Assembly: GCA_034679985.1 (NCBI GenBank)
Contig: JAXITR010000012.1
Span: 1-51,649, forward strand
Reading direction: 5' to 3'
From: CAMDTE01 sp034679985
Lineage (GTDB): Bacteria > Bacteroidota > Bacteroidia > Flavobacteriales > Schleiferiaceae
Length of the DNA: 51,649 nt
Positions 31,962 to 40,520 of the stretch are shown here, one piece after another. Below the pieces are notes generated by a model. It had not been told where the DNA came from and searched no databases. It saw nothing but the letters and a program-made list of their open reading frames with translations. Each line of letters begins with the position of its first letter. The first letter of the stretch is position 1. The position numbers were made by a program, and so were the translations under genes.

Positions 31962-33757
31962 GCGCATTCCATCCGTCCGCCTGGGCTCTGGCCCGATTTC
32001 TTCGTTCCGAAGGGGTGGACGCCTGGATTTCGTCGCCCGGCTCCAGGCACGCGCCTCTGGTGGAAGCCTTTCACGGCTGTGCCTTCCCGCACCACGCCGT
32101 TTTGCTGGACGAACGCGCCGCGGCCCACTTTGCGTTGGGTGCTGCGGAGGCTCAGGGAAAGCCCGTGGTGGTGGTCTGCACGTCCGGCTCCGCCTCGTTG
32201 AACTTAGCTCCCGCGGTGGTGGAAGCCTTTTACCGCGAGCTTCCTTTGGTGGTTTTGACCGCAGACCGACCGTCCGCACACATCGATCAAGGCCAGGGAC
32301 AAAGCATCCGGCAGGGAAGCATTTTTGGCGACCACGTGGTGGCACAATTTACCTTAGAAGAAGACGATTCAAACGCCGCTCCAGAAGAGCAACAAGCGCT
32401 TTTGGAGCGCAATGCCGCGCGCTGGACGGCCGCTTGGGCGGCCGCTCACCAGCACCGCGGTCCCGTACACCTGAATGTGCCCCTGCGCGAGCCGCTGTAC
32501 GGCTACAACGGCGCCCCAAACACCCCCGTTGTTCCCGCTGATCTGGCGTTTCCAGAAGCTATTGGAGGTGCCCCCCGCAACCATCCCTCCGTCCACACTA
32601 CATTCCCCGGGCCGCACGACGGGGACGGCTGGAACCGCGCGTGGTGGCAGGCAGAACGCCGTGCGGTGTGGGTAGGGCAGATGCCGCTTGCCGTGGGCCG
32701 GCGCTGGAACGCCTTGCTCCAAGACTGGTTGCGCAACGATCCTGCTTTGGTGGTGGTGGCGGAACCGCTCAGCAACTTGGGCGACGGTCCTTGGGTTTCC
32801 TGGGAGCAACACCTGGCCGCGGGGACGGCCGAAAGCCTCTTGCCGCAAGCTATTGCCACCGTGGGGGGCGCGTTGGTTTCCAAGCGTTGGAAAAACGAAC
32901 TGCGCGCGGCACACCCGTGGCACGTGCACTTGGGAGCCACAGTCCGGGTGCCGGACGTAGTGGGCCATTTGCAGGCGCATTGTCCTATGGATCCGGAGGC
33001 CGGTACCGGTTTCCGTTGGTGGAAAGAGGCATCAGGAGCTTCCAGCTCGTCTGGAGTATTGGGAGCAACCGAGAACGGCAGAGAATGGGTCCGTCGGGTT
33101 CAAAAAGCGGAGGAAGCCGCGCAATTGCGCATCAGCGCATGGGAAGACCGGTGCATCCAAGACGCACGCACGGCGGGAATCCTAACCGACGCCGCTGCCG
33201 TGGCGCTGTGGATGCGCAGCCCCAATGGGGTCCAACGCCTTTCCGTAGCCAACTCGGCCTCTGTGCGCTATGCCTTGCGCAGCAGCACGGCGAAACGTTC
33301 GTTGTGGAACGCAGAGTGGCAGGCCAACCGCGGCACGGCAGGCATCGACGGCAGCAGTTCCACGGCATTGGGTGCGGCCTGGGCAGACGGCAAGCCCACT
33401 GCGTTACTCACCGGCGAACTCAGTTTCTTTTACGACGCCAACGCCTGGTTTCATCCCCACGTGCCCAACCAATTTGCGGCGGTCGTGCTGAACAACCGCG
33501 GCGGCGGCATTTTTCGCCTCATCGACGGTCCTTCCCAAACGGGCCGGTTGGCAGAAGATTTTGAAGCGCAACACAACCGCAGCGTGCAGCCGTGGGCCCG
33601 GGAGATGGGATGCCAAACCTACACGGCATCCACCGTGGAAGCCTGGGAGAACCTCTTGGCCTCCGGTGTGTTGTTTTCAAACGAACACCCCGTGGTGGTG
33701 GAGCTGCTCACCCATCCGGAACAATCAGAAATTCATTGGAAATCACTAGCGTTATGA
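31958..33757 (+). CDS. menD: SEPHCHC synthase (TPP-dependent)
   Basis: 599 residues starting at GTG 31958, coupled to menF. The N-terminal domain has SSPGSRHAPLVEAF and the catalytic glutamate in LLDERAAAHFALG; the C-terminal TPP domain reads TGELSFFYDANAW and VVLNNRGGGIF. In most MenD the first of these is GDLS with an Asp that coordinates Mg2+; here it is Glu, a conservative but notable change. It makes 2-succinyl-5-enolpyruvyl-6-hydroxy-3-cyclohexene-1-carboxylate from isochorismate and 2-oxoglutarate. Confidence 0.95.
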   Translation: MSAFHPSAWALARFLRSEGVDAWISSPGSRHAPLVEAFHGCAFPHHAVLLDERAAAHFALGAAEAQGKPVVVVCTSGSASLNLAPAVVEAFYRELPLVVLTADRPSAHIDQGQGQSIRQGSIFGDHVVAQFTLEEDDSNAAPEEQQALLERNAARWTAAWAAAHQHRGPVHLNVPLREPLYGYNGAPNTPVVPADLAFPEAIGGAPRNHPSVHTTFPGPHDGDGWNRAWWQAERRAVWVGQMPLAVGRRWNALLQDWLRNDPALVVVAEPLSNLGDGPWVSWEQHLAAGTAESLLPQAIATVGGALVSKRWKNELRAAHPWHVHLGATVRVPDVVGHLQAHCPMDPEAGTGFRWWKEASGASSSSGVLGATENGREWVRRVQKAEEAAQLRISAWEDRCIQDARTAGILTDAAAVALWMRSPNGVQRLSVANSASVRYALRSSTAKRSLWNAEWQANRGTAGIDGSSSTALGAAWADGKPTALLTGELSFFYDANAWFHPHVPNQFAAVVLNNRGGGIFRLIDGPSQTGRLAEDFEAQHNRSVQPWAREMGCQTYTASTVEAWENLLASGVLFSNEHPVVVELLTHPEQSEIHWKSLAL

Positions 33758-34575
33758 GTCAATTTGCCTGGACCCCCATCAAAGAATACACAGACATCAA
33801 GTTTGAGTTTTTTGAGGGAATCGCCAAAATCACCATCAACCGTCCGGAAGTCTACAATGCATTCCGTCCGGAAACCAACATCGAAATGCTGGAAGCCATG
33901 GACATCTGCCGCGAGCGTCAGGACGTTCGCGTCATCGTACTGACCGGCATTGGGGACAAGGCTTTTTGTTCCGGTGGGGACCAAAACGTCAAGGGCATTG
34001 GCGGATACATTGGGGAAGACGGCGTGCCACGCTTGAACGTATTGGACTTGCACAAACGCATCCGCGAAATCCCCAAGCCCGTGGTGGCCATGGTGAACGG
34101 CTACGCCATTGGCGGAGGCCACGTGTTGCACGTGGTGTGCGACCTCACCATCGCCTCAGAAAACGCCCGGTTTGGGCAAACAGGTCCCAAGGTGGGCAGT
34201 TTTGACGCCGGATTTGGCAGCTCGTACCTGGCCCGCCACGTGGGGCAGAAGAAAGCCCGCGAAATTTGGTTTTTGTGCAACCAGTACACCTCCGCGGAAG
34301 CTGAGGCCATGGGTATGGTGAACAAAGTGGTACCCCTGGCGGATTTGGAAGCAACTACCGTGGACTGGTGCCGCACCATGATGAAGCGCTCGCCCATGGC
34401 GTTGCGCATGATCAAGCGGGGCTTGAACGCGGAACTGGACGGACAACGCGGATTGATGGAGTTGGCCGGCGACGCCACCCTCATGTTCTACTTGATGGAG
34501 GAAGCGCAAGAGGGCAAGAACGCCTTTTTGGAAAAGCGCGATCCTGACTTCAGTAAATTCCCGCAATTTCCCTGA
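33754..34575 (+). CDS. menB: 1,4-dihydroxy-2-naphthoyl-CoA synthase
   Basis: 273 residues, crotonase fold. AFCSGGDQNVKG forms the oxyanion-hole/CoA site; GYAIGGGHVLHVVCDLTIAS and FGQTGPKVGSFDAGFGSSY are MenB-specific. It cyclises O-succinylbenzoyl-CoA to DHNA-CoA. The ATG at 33754 overlaps the menD stop (ATGA); a longer upstream frame was rejected because it would run through menD. Confidence 0.97.
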   Translation: MSQFAWTPIKEYTDIKFEFFEGIAKITINRPEVYNAFRPETNIEMLEAMDICRERQDVRVIVLTGIGDKAFCSGGDQNVKGIGGYIGEDGVPRLNVLDLHKRIREIPKPVVAMVNGYAIGGGHVLHVVCDLTIASENARFGQTGPKVGSFDAGFGSSYLARHVGQKKAREIWFLCNQYTSAEAEAMGMVNKVVPLADLEATTVDWCRTMMKRSPMALRMIKRGLNAELDGQRGLMELAGDATLMFYLMEEAQEGKNAFLEKRDPDFSKFPQFP

Positions 34576-34577
34576 GG

Positions 34578-35513
34578 ATGGCCGCGCCGTTGGAATGGAT
34601 CCGAGCAGCCCGACTGCGCACCTTGCCGTTGGCCTTGGCCTGCATTGCCTTGGGAACCGCCTTGGCCGCGGATGCCGGCTATTTCCAATGGGAACGGTTG
34701 GCATTGGCCGTGTTCACCACCCTGCTGTACCAAGTCCTGAGCAACTACGCCAACGACTACTACGATTGGAAAAAAGGCACCGACGCGCACCGCACCCACG
34801 AGCAAGCGGGTGAGCCCCGCGCCGTAGCCTCCGGTCGCATTGCGCCGCAGCAAATGCTGCGGGCCGTTCGGGGGGTAGCGGTTTTGGCCCTGCTGGCCGG
34901 GGGATTGCTGGTTTGGACGTCTTTTGACGGGGTGCTGCGTTGGGTGTTTTTCGCCCTGCACGGAGCCGCCGTATGGAGCGCCGTCAACTACGTGGGCGGT
35001 GCCGCAACCTACGGATACCGCGGATGGGGCGACTTTTTTGTGCTCTTCTTCTTTGGATTGGTGGGCGTGGAAGGCAGTTTTATGGTTCAAACCGGTCAAT
35101 TCAGCCCGTGGATCCTTTTGCCCGGACTCTCCGTGGGCTTGTTGGCCACCGGGGTATTGAACCTGAACAATTTGCGCGATTTGGAGACCGATCGGGCCGC
35201 CGGTAAAATCACCGTGGCCGCCCGGCTTGGCGCTCGCGGCGCACGCTGGTACCAAACCTTCCTGGTGGTGGGTGCCGTGGCGTCCACGTTGTTCTTTGTG
35301 CTGCGCGGACTCCCCACCTGCAGCCGTTCCTACCTGTTTTTGGCCGTGGTGCCTTTGCTGTACGAATCCGTTGCCGCCACGTGGAAGGCCCAAGACCGCG
35401 CGTCGTTGGACAAACTGCTCAAACCCCTGGCCTTGGCCACCTTTTTGTTTGCCTTGGCCTTGGGAATCGGACTTTTGATTGATTCCGACGCGTGCAGCAA
35501 ACCCCTGTTTTGA
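34578..35513 (+). CDS. menA: DHNA polyprenyltransferase
   Basis: 311 residues with about eight or nine transmembrane helices. The Asp-rich prenyl-diphosphate motif is NYANDYYDWKKGTDA, and the second is NNLRDLETDRAAGK, both UbiA/MenA type. It attaches the isoprenoid tail to DHNA to give demethylmenaquinone in the inner membrane. It starts 2 bases after menB; its stop overlaps the start of the MenC-MenE fusion (TGATG). Confidence 0.96.
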   Translation: MAAPLEWIRAARLRTLPLALACIALGTALAADAGYFQWERLALAVFTTLLYQVLSNYANDYYDWKKGTDAHRTHEQAGEPRAVASGRIAPQQMLRAVRGVAVLALLAGGLLVWTSFDGVLRWVFFALHGAAVWSAVNYVGGAATYGYRGWGDFFVLFFFGLVGVEGSFMVQTGQFSPWILLPGLSVGLLATGVLNLNNLRDLETDRAAGKITVAARLGARGARWYQTFLVVGAVASTLFFVLRGLPTCSRSYLFLAVVPLLYESVAATWKAQDRASLDKLLKPLALATFLFALALGIGLLIDSDACSKPLF

Positions 35514-37783
35514 TGCGGGTACACCACTGGCCCTATACCTACTTGTTTGCGCAGCCGGCGGGCACTTCCCGTGGCGTCCTGCGCCAAAAAGAAGCCCATT
35601 TCTTGGAGGTTCGCGGCGAGCACCGCGGCGTGCCTTTTCGCGGAATAGGAGAGTGTGGCCTGCTGCGCGGCCTTTCGTTTGACGACCGCCCGGACTATGG
35701 GGATCGGCTGGACGAGCTGGTGCAGCAAATGAACGGCTGGTCGAACGAGGCGTGGGACGATGTGTGGGGGCAGGAGGGCCGCGTGCCCGATTCGTTTTAC
35801 GAACAGTGGTCCCGTTGGCCGTCGCTTCAGTTTGCGGCGGAGCAAGCTTTGCGCAGCGCTTACCGCAACCGAAACGGGCACCATGCATCCGACTTGTGGG
35901 ACACCCCCTGGACGCGTTTGGACCGTGGAATTTCCACCAACGGACTCGTGTGGATGGGCACCAGTTGCGCCATGAGCGAGGCGCTGGACGACAAGTTGCG
36001 CGTGGGCTACGCCTGCGTCAAAATGAAAATTGGCGCCTTGGCTTGGGAAGAGGAGCGCGCCCTACTGCAGGACTTTAGGCAATCCGCCCAAGGGCAAAAC
36101 GTGGAACTGAGGGTAGACGCCAACGGGGCGTTTCGCGAACACAACGTGGAAGAGGTCTTGCGGACCCTAGCGGACCTCCGCGTGCATTCCATTGAGCAGC
36201 CGCTTCCGGCCAGCGATCGCGCCGGTTTGGCCTATTGGAGCCAGCATTCGCCCGTGCCGGTGGCCTTGGACGAAAGCCTCATTGGCTTGGTGACCCCGGA
36301 GGAGCGCAACGATTTGTTGGACGAGGTTCGTTCGCCGTACGTTGTGCTGAAGCCCAGTTTCGTGGGCGGATGGCGCGGAACCCAAGATTGGATTGAGCGT
36401 GCGGAAGCGCGGGGCATGGGGTGGTGGATCACCAGCGCCCTGGAAGGGAGCATTGGGCTCAACGCCGTGGCCCAAGACGTGGCCCGTCGCGCGCCTTTGG
36501 CGCGCGCTCAAGGACTGGGAACCGGAGGATTGTACACCAACAACTTGCCCCCGTGGACGGAGTTGCGCGGAGAACAACTGCACTACACTGCGCCGTATCC
36601 GGCCGAGGTGGGCTGCGGCCCGTGGCCGGAAAACCTGCGCATCCACCCACAAACAGACCCCCAACTGATTCAAGAAACCCAAGCGTTGGTGCGCGCTTGG
36701 TACGGACCTTCGGATCGTTTGGAGTTTACCACCAGCGGCAGCACCGGGACCCCAAAAACGGTTCGACTGCCCAAAAAACTCCTGGTCGCCAGCGCCCGCG
36801 CCACCCTGGACACCCTGAACTTGGCCCCGGGCTACACCAGTTTGCTGGCGCTGTCTCCCACCCGAATTGGGGGTGCCATGGTCCTGATCCGCGCCTTGGT
36901 GGGGCAGGGGACGGTGGACCTCGCCTCCGTGCAGCGCAACCCGTTGGAAGGTTGGGACACGCCCGATGCTCCCTGGGATTTTTGCTCCTTGGTGCCCCAG
37001 CAGGCACTGGCATTGGCGGAATCCGCAGCGACGCATAACACCGTGAAAAACCAACGCGCCTCGGCGCCGTTCAAAACCCTTCTGTTGGGCGGCGCCCACT
37101 GCACCCCGGCCGACGCCCGCCGCATCGCGCACCTGGCGCAACAAACCTATTTGGGGTTTGGGATGACGGAAACGGCCTCCCACATCGCCTTGGCGAAACT
37201 CCAACCGGACAACCCCCACTGCTGCACCCCGGACGGACGCTGGATCTACACCCCCGTGCGCGGGGTTTCCCTAGTCTGGCCGCAATCCGCAACCGAAATC
37301 CCCACCATCGAACCCGTGCCCTTGACCTTTGTAGCCCCTCATTTGGGCCTGGAAGAACCCTTGGAGACAACAGACGCCGTCCTGCCTAACGGAGCGGGCT
37401 TTGTCTGGTGCGGTCGGCTCGACGGCGCCCTGAACAGCGCGGGCGTCAAAATATTCCCCGAACAAGTGGAGCTCTGGGTAGGGCAGTGCCTCCCAAACCT
37501 GGAGGGCCGGGGCTTCCTGACCGCCGTGGCAGATCCCCACTGGGGCGATCGTTTGGTATGGCTTTCCGAACCGTTGACGGCCCACGAACAGACCGAGCTT
37601 CGCAACGCGTGGCGCGAACTCCGGCGCGAACATCCGCATTGGGTCCCCAAATCCATCGGCGAACTGGCGGAATGGCCGCGTGCCGCCCAGGGCAAAATAG
37701 ACCGCGCCGCGCTGCGGCGCGCGGCCGAACACGCCTCTGCATCCGGACAGCTGACCCCGTTAGAACTTCCGCCCCACGGTTGA
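35513..37783 (+). CDS. menC-menE: Fused o-succinylbenzoate synthase (MenC) and OSB-CoA ligase (MenE)
   Basis: 756 residues. Residues about 1-345 are MenC, an enolase-superfamily enzyme: the catalytic pair KMK (169-171), metal ligands at VDANGAF (near 201), SIEQPL (near 228) and ALDESLIG (near 252), and VLKPSFVGG (Lys near 279). After a short linker (about 350-395) comes MenE: the ATP loop TTSGSTGTPKTV (near 405), GMTETASHIAL (near 549), GRLDGALNSAGVKIFPEQVE (near 633) and the catalytic-lysine segment QGKIDRAAL (near 726). All key residues of both enzymes appear present. The domains catalyse consecutive steps (SHCHC to OSB to OSB-CoA), so channelling is possible. The ATG at 35513 was chosen for its TGATG coupling to menA. 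Confidence 0.9.
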   Translation: MRVHHWPYTYLFAQPAGTSRGVLRQKEAHFLEVRGEHRGVPFRGIGECGLLRGLSFDDRPDYGDRLDELVQQMNGWSNEAWDDVWGQEGRVPDSFYEQWSRWPSLQFAAEQALRSAYRNRNGHHASDLWDTPWTRLDRGISTNGLVWMGTSCAMSEALDDKLRVGYACVKMKIGALAWEEERALLQDFRQSAQGQNVELRVDANGAFREHNVEEVLRTLADLRVHSIEQPLPASDRAGLAYWSQHSPVPVALDESLIGLVTPEERNDLLDEVRSPYVVLKPSFVGGWRGTQDWIERAEARGMGWWITSALEGSIGLNAVAQDVARRAPLARAQGLGTGGLYTNNLPPWTELRGEQLHYTAPYPAEVGCGPWPENLRIHPQTDPQLIQETQALVRAWYGPSDRLEFTTSGSTGTPKTVRLPKKLLVASARATLDTLNLAPGYTSLLALSPTRIGGAMVLIRALVGQGTVDLASVQRNPLEGWDTPDAPWDFCSLVPQQALALAESAATHNTVKNQRASAPFKTLLLGGAHCTPADARRIAHLAQQTYLGFGMTETASHIALAKLQPDNPHCCTPDGRWIYTPVRGVSLVWPQSATEIPTIEPVPLTFVAPHLGLEEPLETTDAVLPNGAGFVWCGRLDGALNSAGVKIFPEQVELWVGQCLPNLEGRGFLTAVADPHWGDRLVWLSEPLTAHEQTELRNAWRELRREHPHWVPKSIGELAEWPRAAQGKIDRAALRRAAEHASASGQLTPLELPPHG

Positions 37784-37803
37784 GCCGCCGCGCGCGCACC
37801 AAT

Positions 37804-37835
37804 AAAAAAGGGCCGCCCCAGCGGGGCGGCCCTTT
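37804..37835. terminator. Terminator between the men operon and the transaldolase gene
   Basis: Stem GGGCCGCCCC (37810-37819) / GGGGCGGCCC (37823-37832) with a 3-base loop, extended by AAA/TTT. A6 precedes it, giving the U-run for the minus-strand transaldolase; only TTT follows on the plus strand, so termination of the men operon may be weaker. Confidence 0.85.
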
Positions 37836-37859
37836 GTACGAATACCAGGAGATAAACGC

Positions 37860-38522
37860 TTACTTCCCGCCATTTGCCTTGGCGTGATCCGCCAAAAACT
37901 GCGCCAAGCCGCTGTCCGTCAACGGGTGCTTCAGCAAAGACAACATGGCGCTGAACGGGCCCGTCATCACGTCTGCACCGATCTCCGCGCAGTTGATGAT
38001 GTGCATGGCGTGGCGCACGGACGCGGCCAAAATTTGGGTTTCGTAGCCGTAGTTGTCGTAGATGTGGCGAATTTTTGAAATCAATTCCAAACCGTCGGAC
38101 GAAATATCGTCCAAACGACCCACAAAGGGGCTCACGTACGTGGCGCCCGCCTTCGCCGCCAAAAGCGCCTGACCGGGGGAGAACACCAACGTCATGTTGG
38201 TTTTGATGCCTTGTGCGGAAAAGTACGCGCAGGCCTTGATGCCGTCCTTGATCATGGGGATTTTCACCACAATCTTCTCGTCCAGCTGCGCCAGAAGCTC
38301 GCCCTCGCGCACCATGCCGTCAAAATCCGTGCTGATCACCTCCGCACTCACGTCTCCGTCCACCAAATCGCAGATGGCCTTGTAGTGCTTCATCACGTTG
38401 TCGTGACCGGCGATTCCTTCTTTCGCCATGAGCGAAGGGTTGGTGGTAACGCCGTCCAGAATGCCGAGGTCTTGTGCTTCGCGGATGTCGTCCAGATTGG
38501 CGGTGTCGATGAAAAATTTCAT
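37860..38522 (-). CDS. tal: TalC-type transaldolase
   Basis: 220 residues, the short transaldolase/FSA family. The Schiff-base lysine is in IVVKIPM, with MKFFIDTANLDDIREA and GVTTNPSLMAKEG at the N-terminus. The key acid/base position reads DVSAEVISTD: Glu is typical of true transaldolases, whereas fructose-6-phosphate aldolases have Gln (established for the family). It transfers dihydroxyacetone units in the non-oxidative pentose phosphate pathway. The ATG at 38522 is the family start; the upstream extension reaches toward the promoter. Confidence 0.93.
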   Translation of the reverse strand: MKFFIDTANLDDIREAQDLGILDGVTTNPSLMAKEGIAGHDNVMKHYKAICDLVDGDVSAEVISTDFDGMVREGELLAQLDEKIVVKIPMIKDGIKACAYFSAQGIKTNMTLVFSPGQALLAAKAGATYVSPFVGRLDDISSDGLELISKIRHIYDNYGYETQILAASVRHAMHIINCAEIGADVMTGPFSAMLSLLKHPLTDSGLAQFLADHAKANGGK

Positions 38523-38564
38523 GGGGCAATGGGGGTTTTTACAGCGCCGCGCCGTGCGGCGGTG

Positions 38565-38572
38565 CAAAGGTA
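38565..38572 (-). promoter_or_regulatory. Promoter -7 element of the transaldolase gene
   Basis: TACCTTTG on the minus strand, exact match, about 42 bases before the ATG at 38522. Confidence 0.6.
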
Positions 38573-38637
38573 CTTTTTTAATTTAACCCGACGGTTCCTT
38601 TCCAAAGCTCCCGTTGGCCCACGAAACTTTAGGGCAC

Positions 38638-38733
38638 AAAAAAAGGCAAGAACCACCACACCGCTACAACCCACTGCCTTTGCTGCGTTTCCGCCCTGGA
38701 GGATTCATGAGGAGCTGGTCGATGGCCTTGCCC
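38638..38733 (-). ncRNA. ffs: Small bacterial signal recognition particle RNA (4.5S)
   Basis: Read on the minus strand, the apical domain is CCAGGGCGGAAACGCAGCA: the symmetric loop strands CAGG and AGCA, a GCG-CGC stem and a GAAA tetraloop, which is the universal Ffh-binding part of SRP RNA. Both ends pair (GGGCAAG at the 5' end with CTTGCC at 38645-38650), and seven T residues follow (A7 at 38638-38644 on plus). A TATCTTTG promoter element (38738-38745) stands 5 bases upstream of the predicted 5' end. The length is about 90-95 nt. The RNA pairs with Ffh to target membrane proteins. Exact ends are estimated. Confidence 0.88.
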
Positions 38734-38737
38734 GGTG

Positions 38738-38758
38738 CAAAGATATGGGTTACTTTCG
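38738..38758. promoter_or_regulatory. Divergent promoter pair SRP RNA / endonuclease
   Basis: TATCTTTG on the minus strand (38738-38745, SRP RNA) and TACTTTCG on the plus strand (38751-38758, one mismatch, endonuclease), 5 bases apart. The plus element ends 4 bases before the proposed GTG start at 38763. Confidence 0.55.
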
Positions 38759-38762
38759 TTCT

Positions 38763-40430
38763 GTGAAAAACAAACGTTTAATGTCCTCGTCCGATTCGTG
38801 CGGTTCGTGCGCCCGCGGGGCAACCGTCCTCAGCACCCTGGCGCTCCTTTTGATGGCTGCGGTTTCCTTTGGTGGATCCTACTCGGTTTGCGCTCAGTCC
38901 ATTCCTGGCACCGGTTCCTTGGGACCGGCCAACTGGGTGGTGCTGGAGAACCAGCCGGATTCGGTCCCCGTTTACTACGTCAACCGCTCGGCGGTACCGG
39001 TGGTTTTGGGCCAGCCGCGTCGGTTTCCTTTCTACGGAGACACCGTGGTGCGGGTCTACGTGCCGCAAACGGCCGTAGCTCCGGGCGACAGTGCCCCCAT
39101 TTGGGTGGCGGCGCGCACGGTGCACAATCTGATCAACCGAACGCCCATTTTTATTCCCACGAATCATCCGTCGGGCCCGGTGGTTTTGAACGCCGTGTAC
39201 CAGGGACGCTACAGCAAAGCCTACTACAACGCCACGGAAAACCTGGAGGAGGGGCCCCTGCGCACGGCGCTGAAGAACATCACCACGGCCAACGCCCTTT
39301 CCTTGGGCTACAACACCGCACGGGACCACATGTACGGCACCATCGACAACGTGGCCGGCCAAGTAGAATGCATCTACACCGGACGCATTGCCACCTTCAA
39401 CACCCGCGCTGGAGCCGTGTCCAACAACTTCAACTGCGAGCACACCTTTCCGCAGAGTTTTTTCAGCTCCGCAAACCCCATGCAGTCAGACATCCACCAC
39501 TTGTTCCCCACGGATGAGTCTGCCAACACCTACCGCAGCAACCTTCCGTTTGGGGTGGTCACCGGAACCCCCACCTGGCAGGTGGGCGGCAGCAAAAAAG
39601 GCAACGGAGTTTTTGAACCGCGCGACGCCCACAAGGGCAACGCCGCCCGTGCCCTGATGTTCTTTGTGGTGCGCCACCAAGACTACGCCAATTTTGTGGC
39701 TCCGCAGGAAGCCTTGCTGCGCCAATGGCACGAGCAGTTTCCGCCCATCGCCAAGGACCAAGCCCGCAACAACGCCATTTATTCGCTTCAAGGCAACCGC
39801 AATCCGTTTGTGGATTACCCCCAATTCAACGACCGCATCACCAACCTGATCGGCACCACCTACAAAACCCTAGTGTTGAGCGCGGCCGTGACGGAAGATA
39901 CCCTGCAGCTGGAATTCTCGCCCACCAACAGCTCCGTGCGGTACCGTCGGTTTGCGGTGGCCAACACCGGAAATGTTGTGTTTACCGTGTTGGGATGGAG
40001 CCTGAGCCACAGCGCCTTGTCCTTCGCCAAGGGCGGCAGCCCCGGCGCCTTGCAGCCGGGTGAGGTGGCGGAAGTGGTAGTGGCGTACCCCGCCGGAGTG
40101 GATTTTTCCGGCGAAGATTTGACGGTCCTCACCAACGAACCGGCCGTGGGCAACCTGGAAATTCCCATCCGCGGACGTTTGGCGGTGGGGCAGTCCGAGC
40201 AGCTCAAAAGCCAAATCGGCTGGTACGTGAACCAACGCCGGCTCACGGTAACCCAGTTGCAGCCCGGAACCGCCGTACGCGTATACAACGTTTTGGGGCA
40301 GCAGGTGGCCAACGGAACCGTACGTGCAGACGCCCAAGAAGCATCTTGGACCAGCGCTCCTTTGCCTTCCGGATTGTACACGGTGCAAGCAACCGGTTGG
40401 AGCGGAAGCGTGAAGGTGGTGGTTCCGTAA
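38763..40430 (+). CDS. Secreted endonuclease I with T9SS C-terminal sorting domain
   Basis: 555 residues. A signal-peptide-like hydrophobic segment (STLALLLMAAVSFGG) lies after an unusually long N-terminus. The nuclease domain (about 150-370) has NCEHTFPQSFF (near 223), QSDIHHLFPTDE and YRSNLPFG, matching the endonuclease I family (nonspecific DNase). An Ig-like middle (about 375-480) is followed by a type A T9SS tail, VRVYNVLGQQV to SGLYTVQATGWSGSVKVVVP. It is thus probably exported by the Por system, cleaved or anchored, and used for extracellular DNA breakdown. The GTG at 38763 is inferred from the promoter spacing; ATG 38781 is the alternative. Confidence 0.88.
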   Translation: MKNKRLMSSSDSCGSCARGATVLSTLALLLMAAVSFGGSYSVCAQSIPGTGSLGPANWVVLENQPDSVPVYYVNRSAVPVVLGQPRRFPFYGDTVVRVYVPQTAVAPGDSAPIWVAARTVHNLINRTPIFIPTNHPSGPVVLNAVYQGRYSKAYYNATENLEEGPLRTALKNITTANALSLGYNTARDHMYGTIDNVAGQVECIYTGRIATFNTRAGAVSNNFNCEHTFPQSFFSSANPMQSDIHHLFPTDESANTYRSNLPFGVVTGTPTWQVGGSKKGNGVFEPRDAHKGNAARALMFFVVRHQDYANFVAPQEALLRQWHEQFPPIAKDQARNNAIYSLQGNRNPFVDYPQFNDRITNLIGTTYKTLVLSAAVTEDTLQLEFSPTNSSVRYRRFAVANTGNVVFTVLGWSLSHSALSFAKGGSPGALQPGEVAEVVVAYPAGVDFSGEDLTVLTNEPAVGNLEIPIRGRLAVGQSEQLKSQIGWYVNQRRLTVTQLQPGTAVRVYNVLGQQVANGTVRADAQEASWTSAPLPSGLYTVQATGWSGSVKVVVP

Positions 40431-40520
40431 GGGGCGAGCCGATAAATTTTCGGAAATCGGGCATTAAAAGAGAAAAAGTATCAACTAAAGCATCAAAAAA
40501 CAGAAAAAACACCCACGAAA

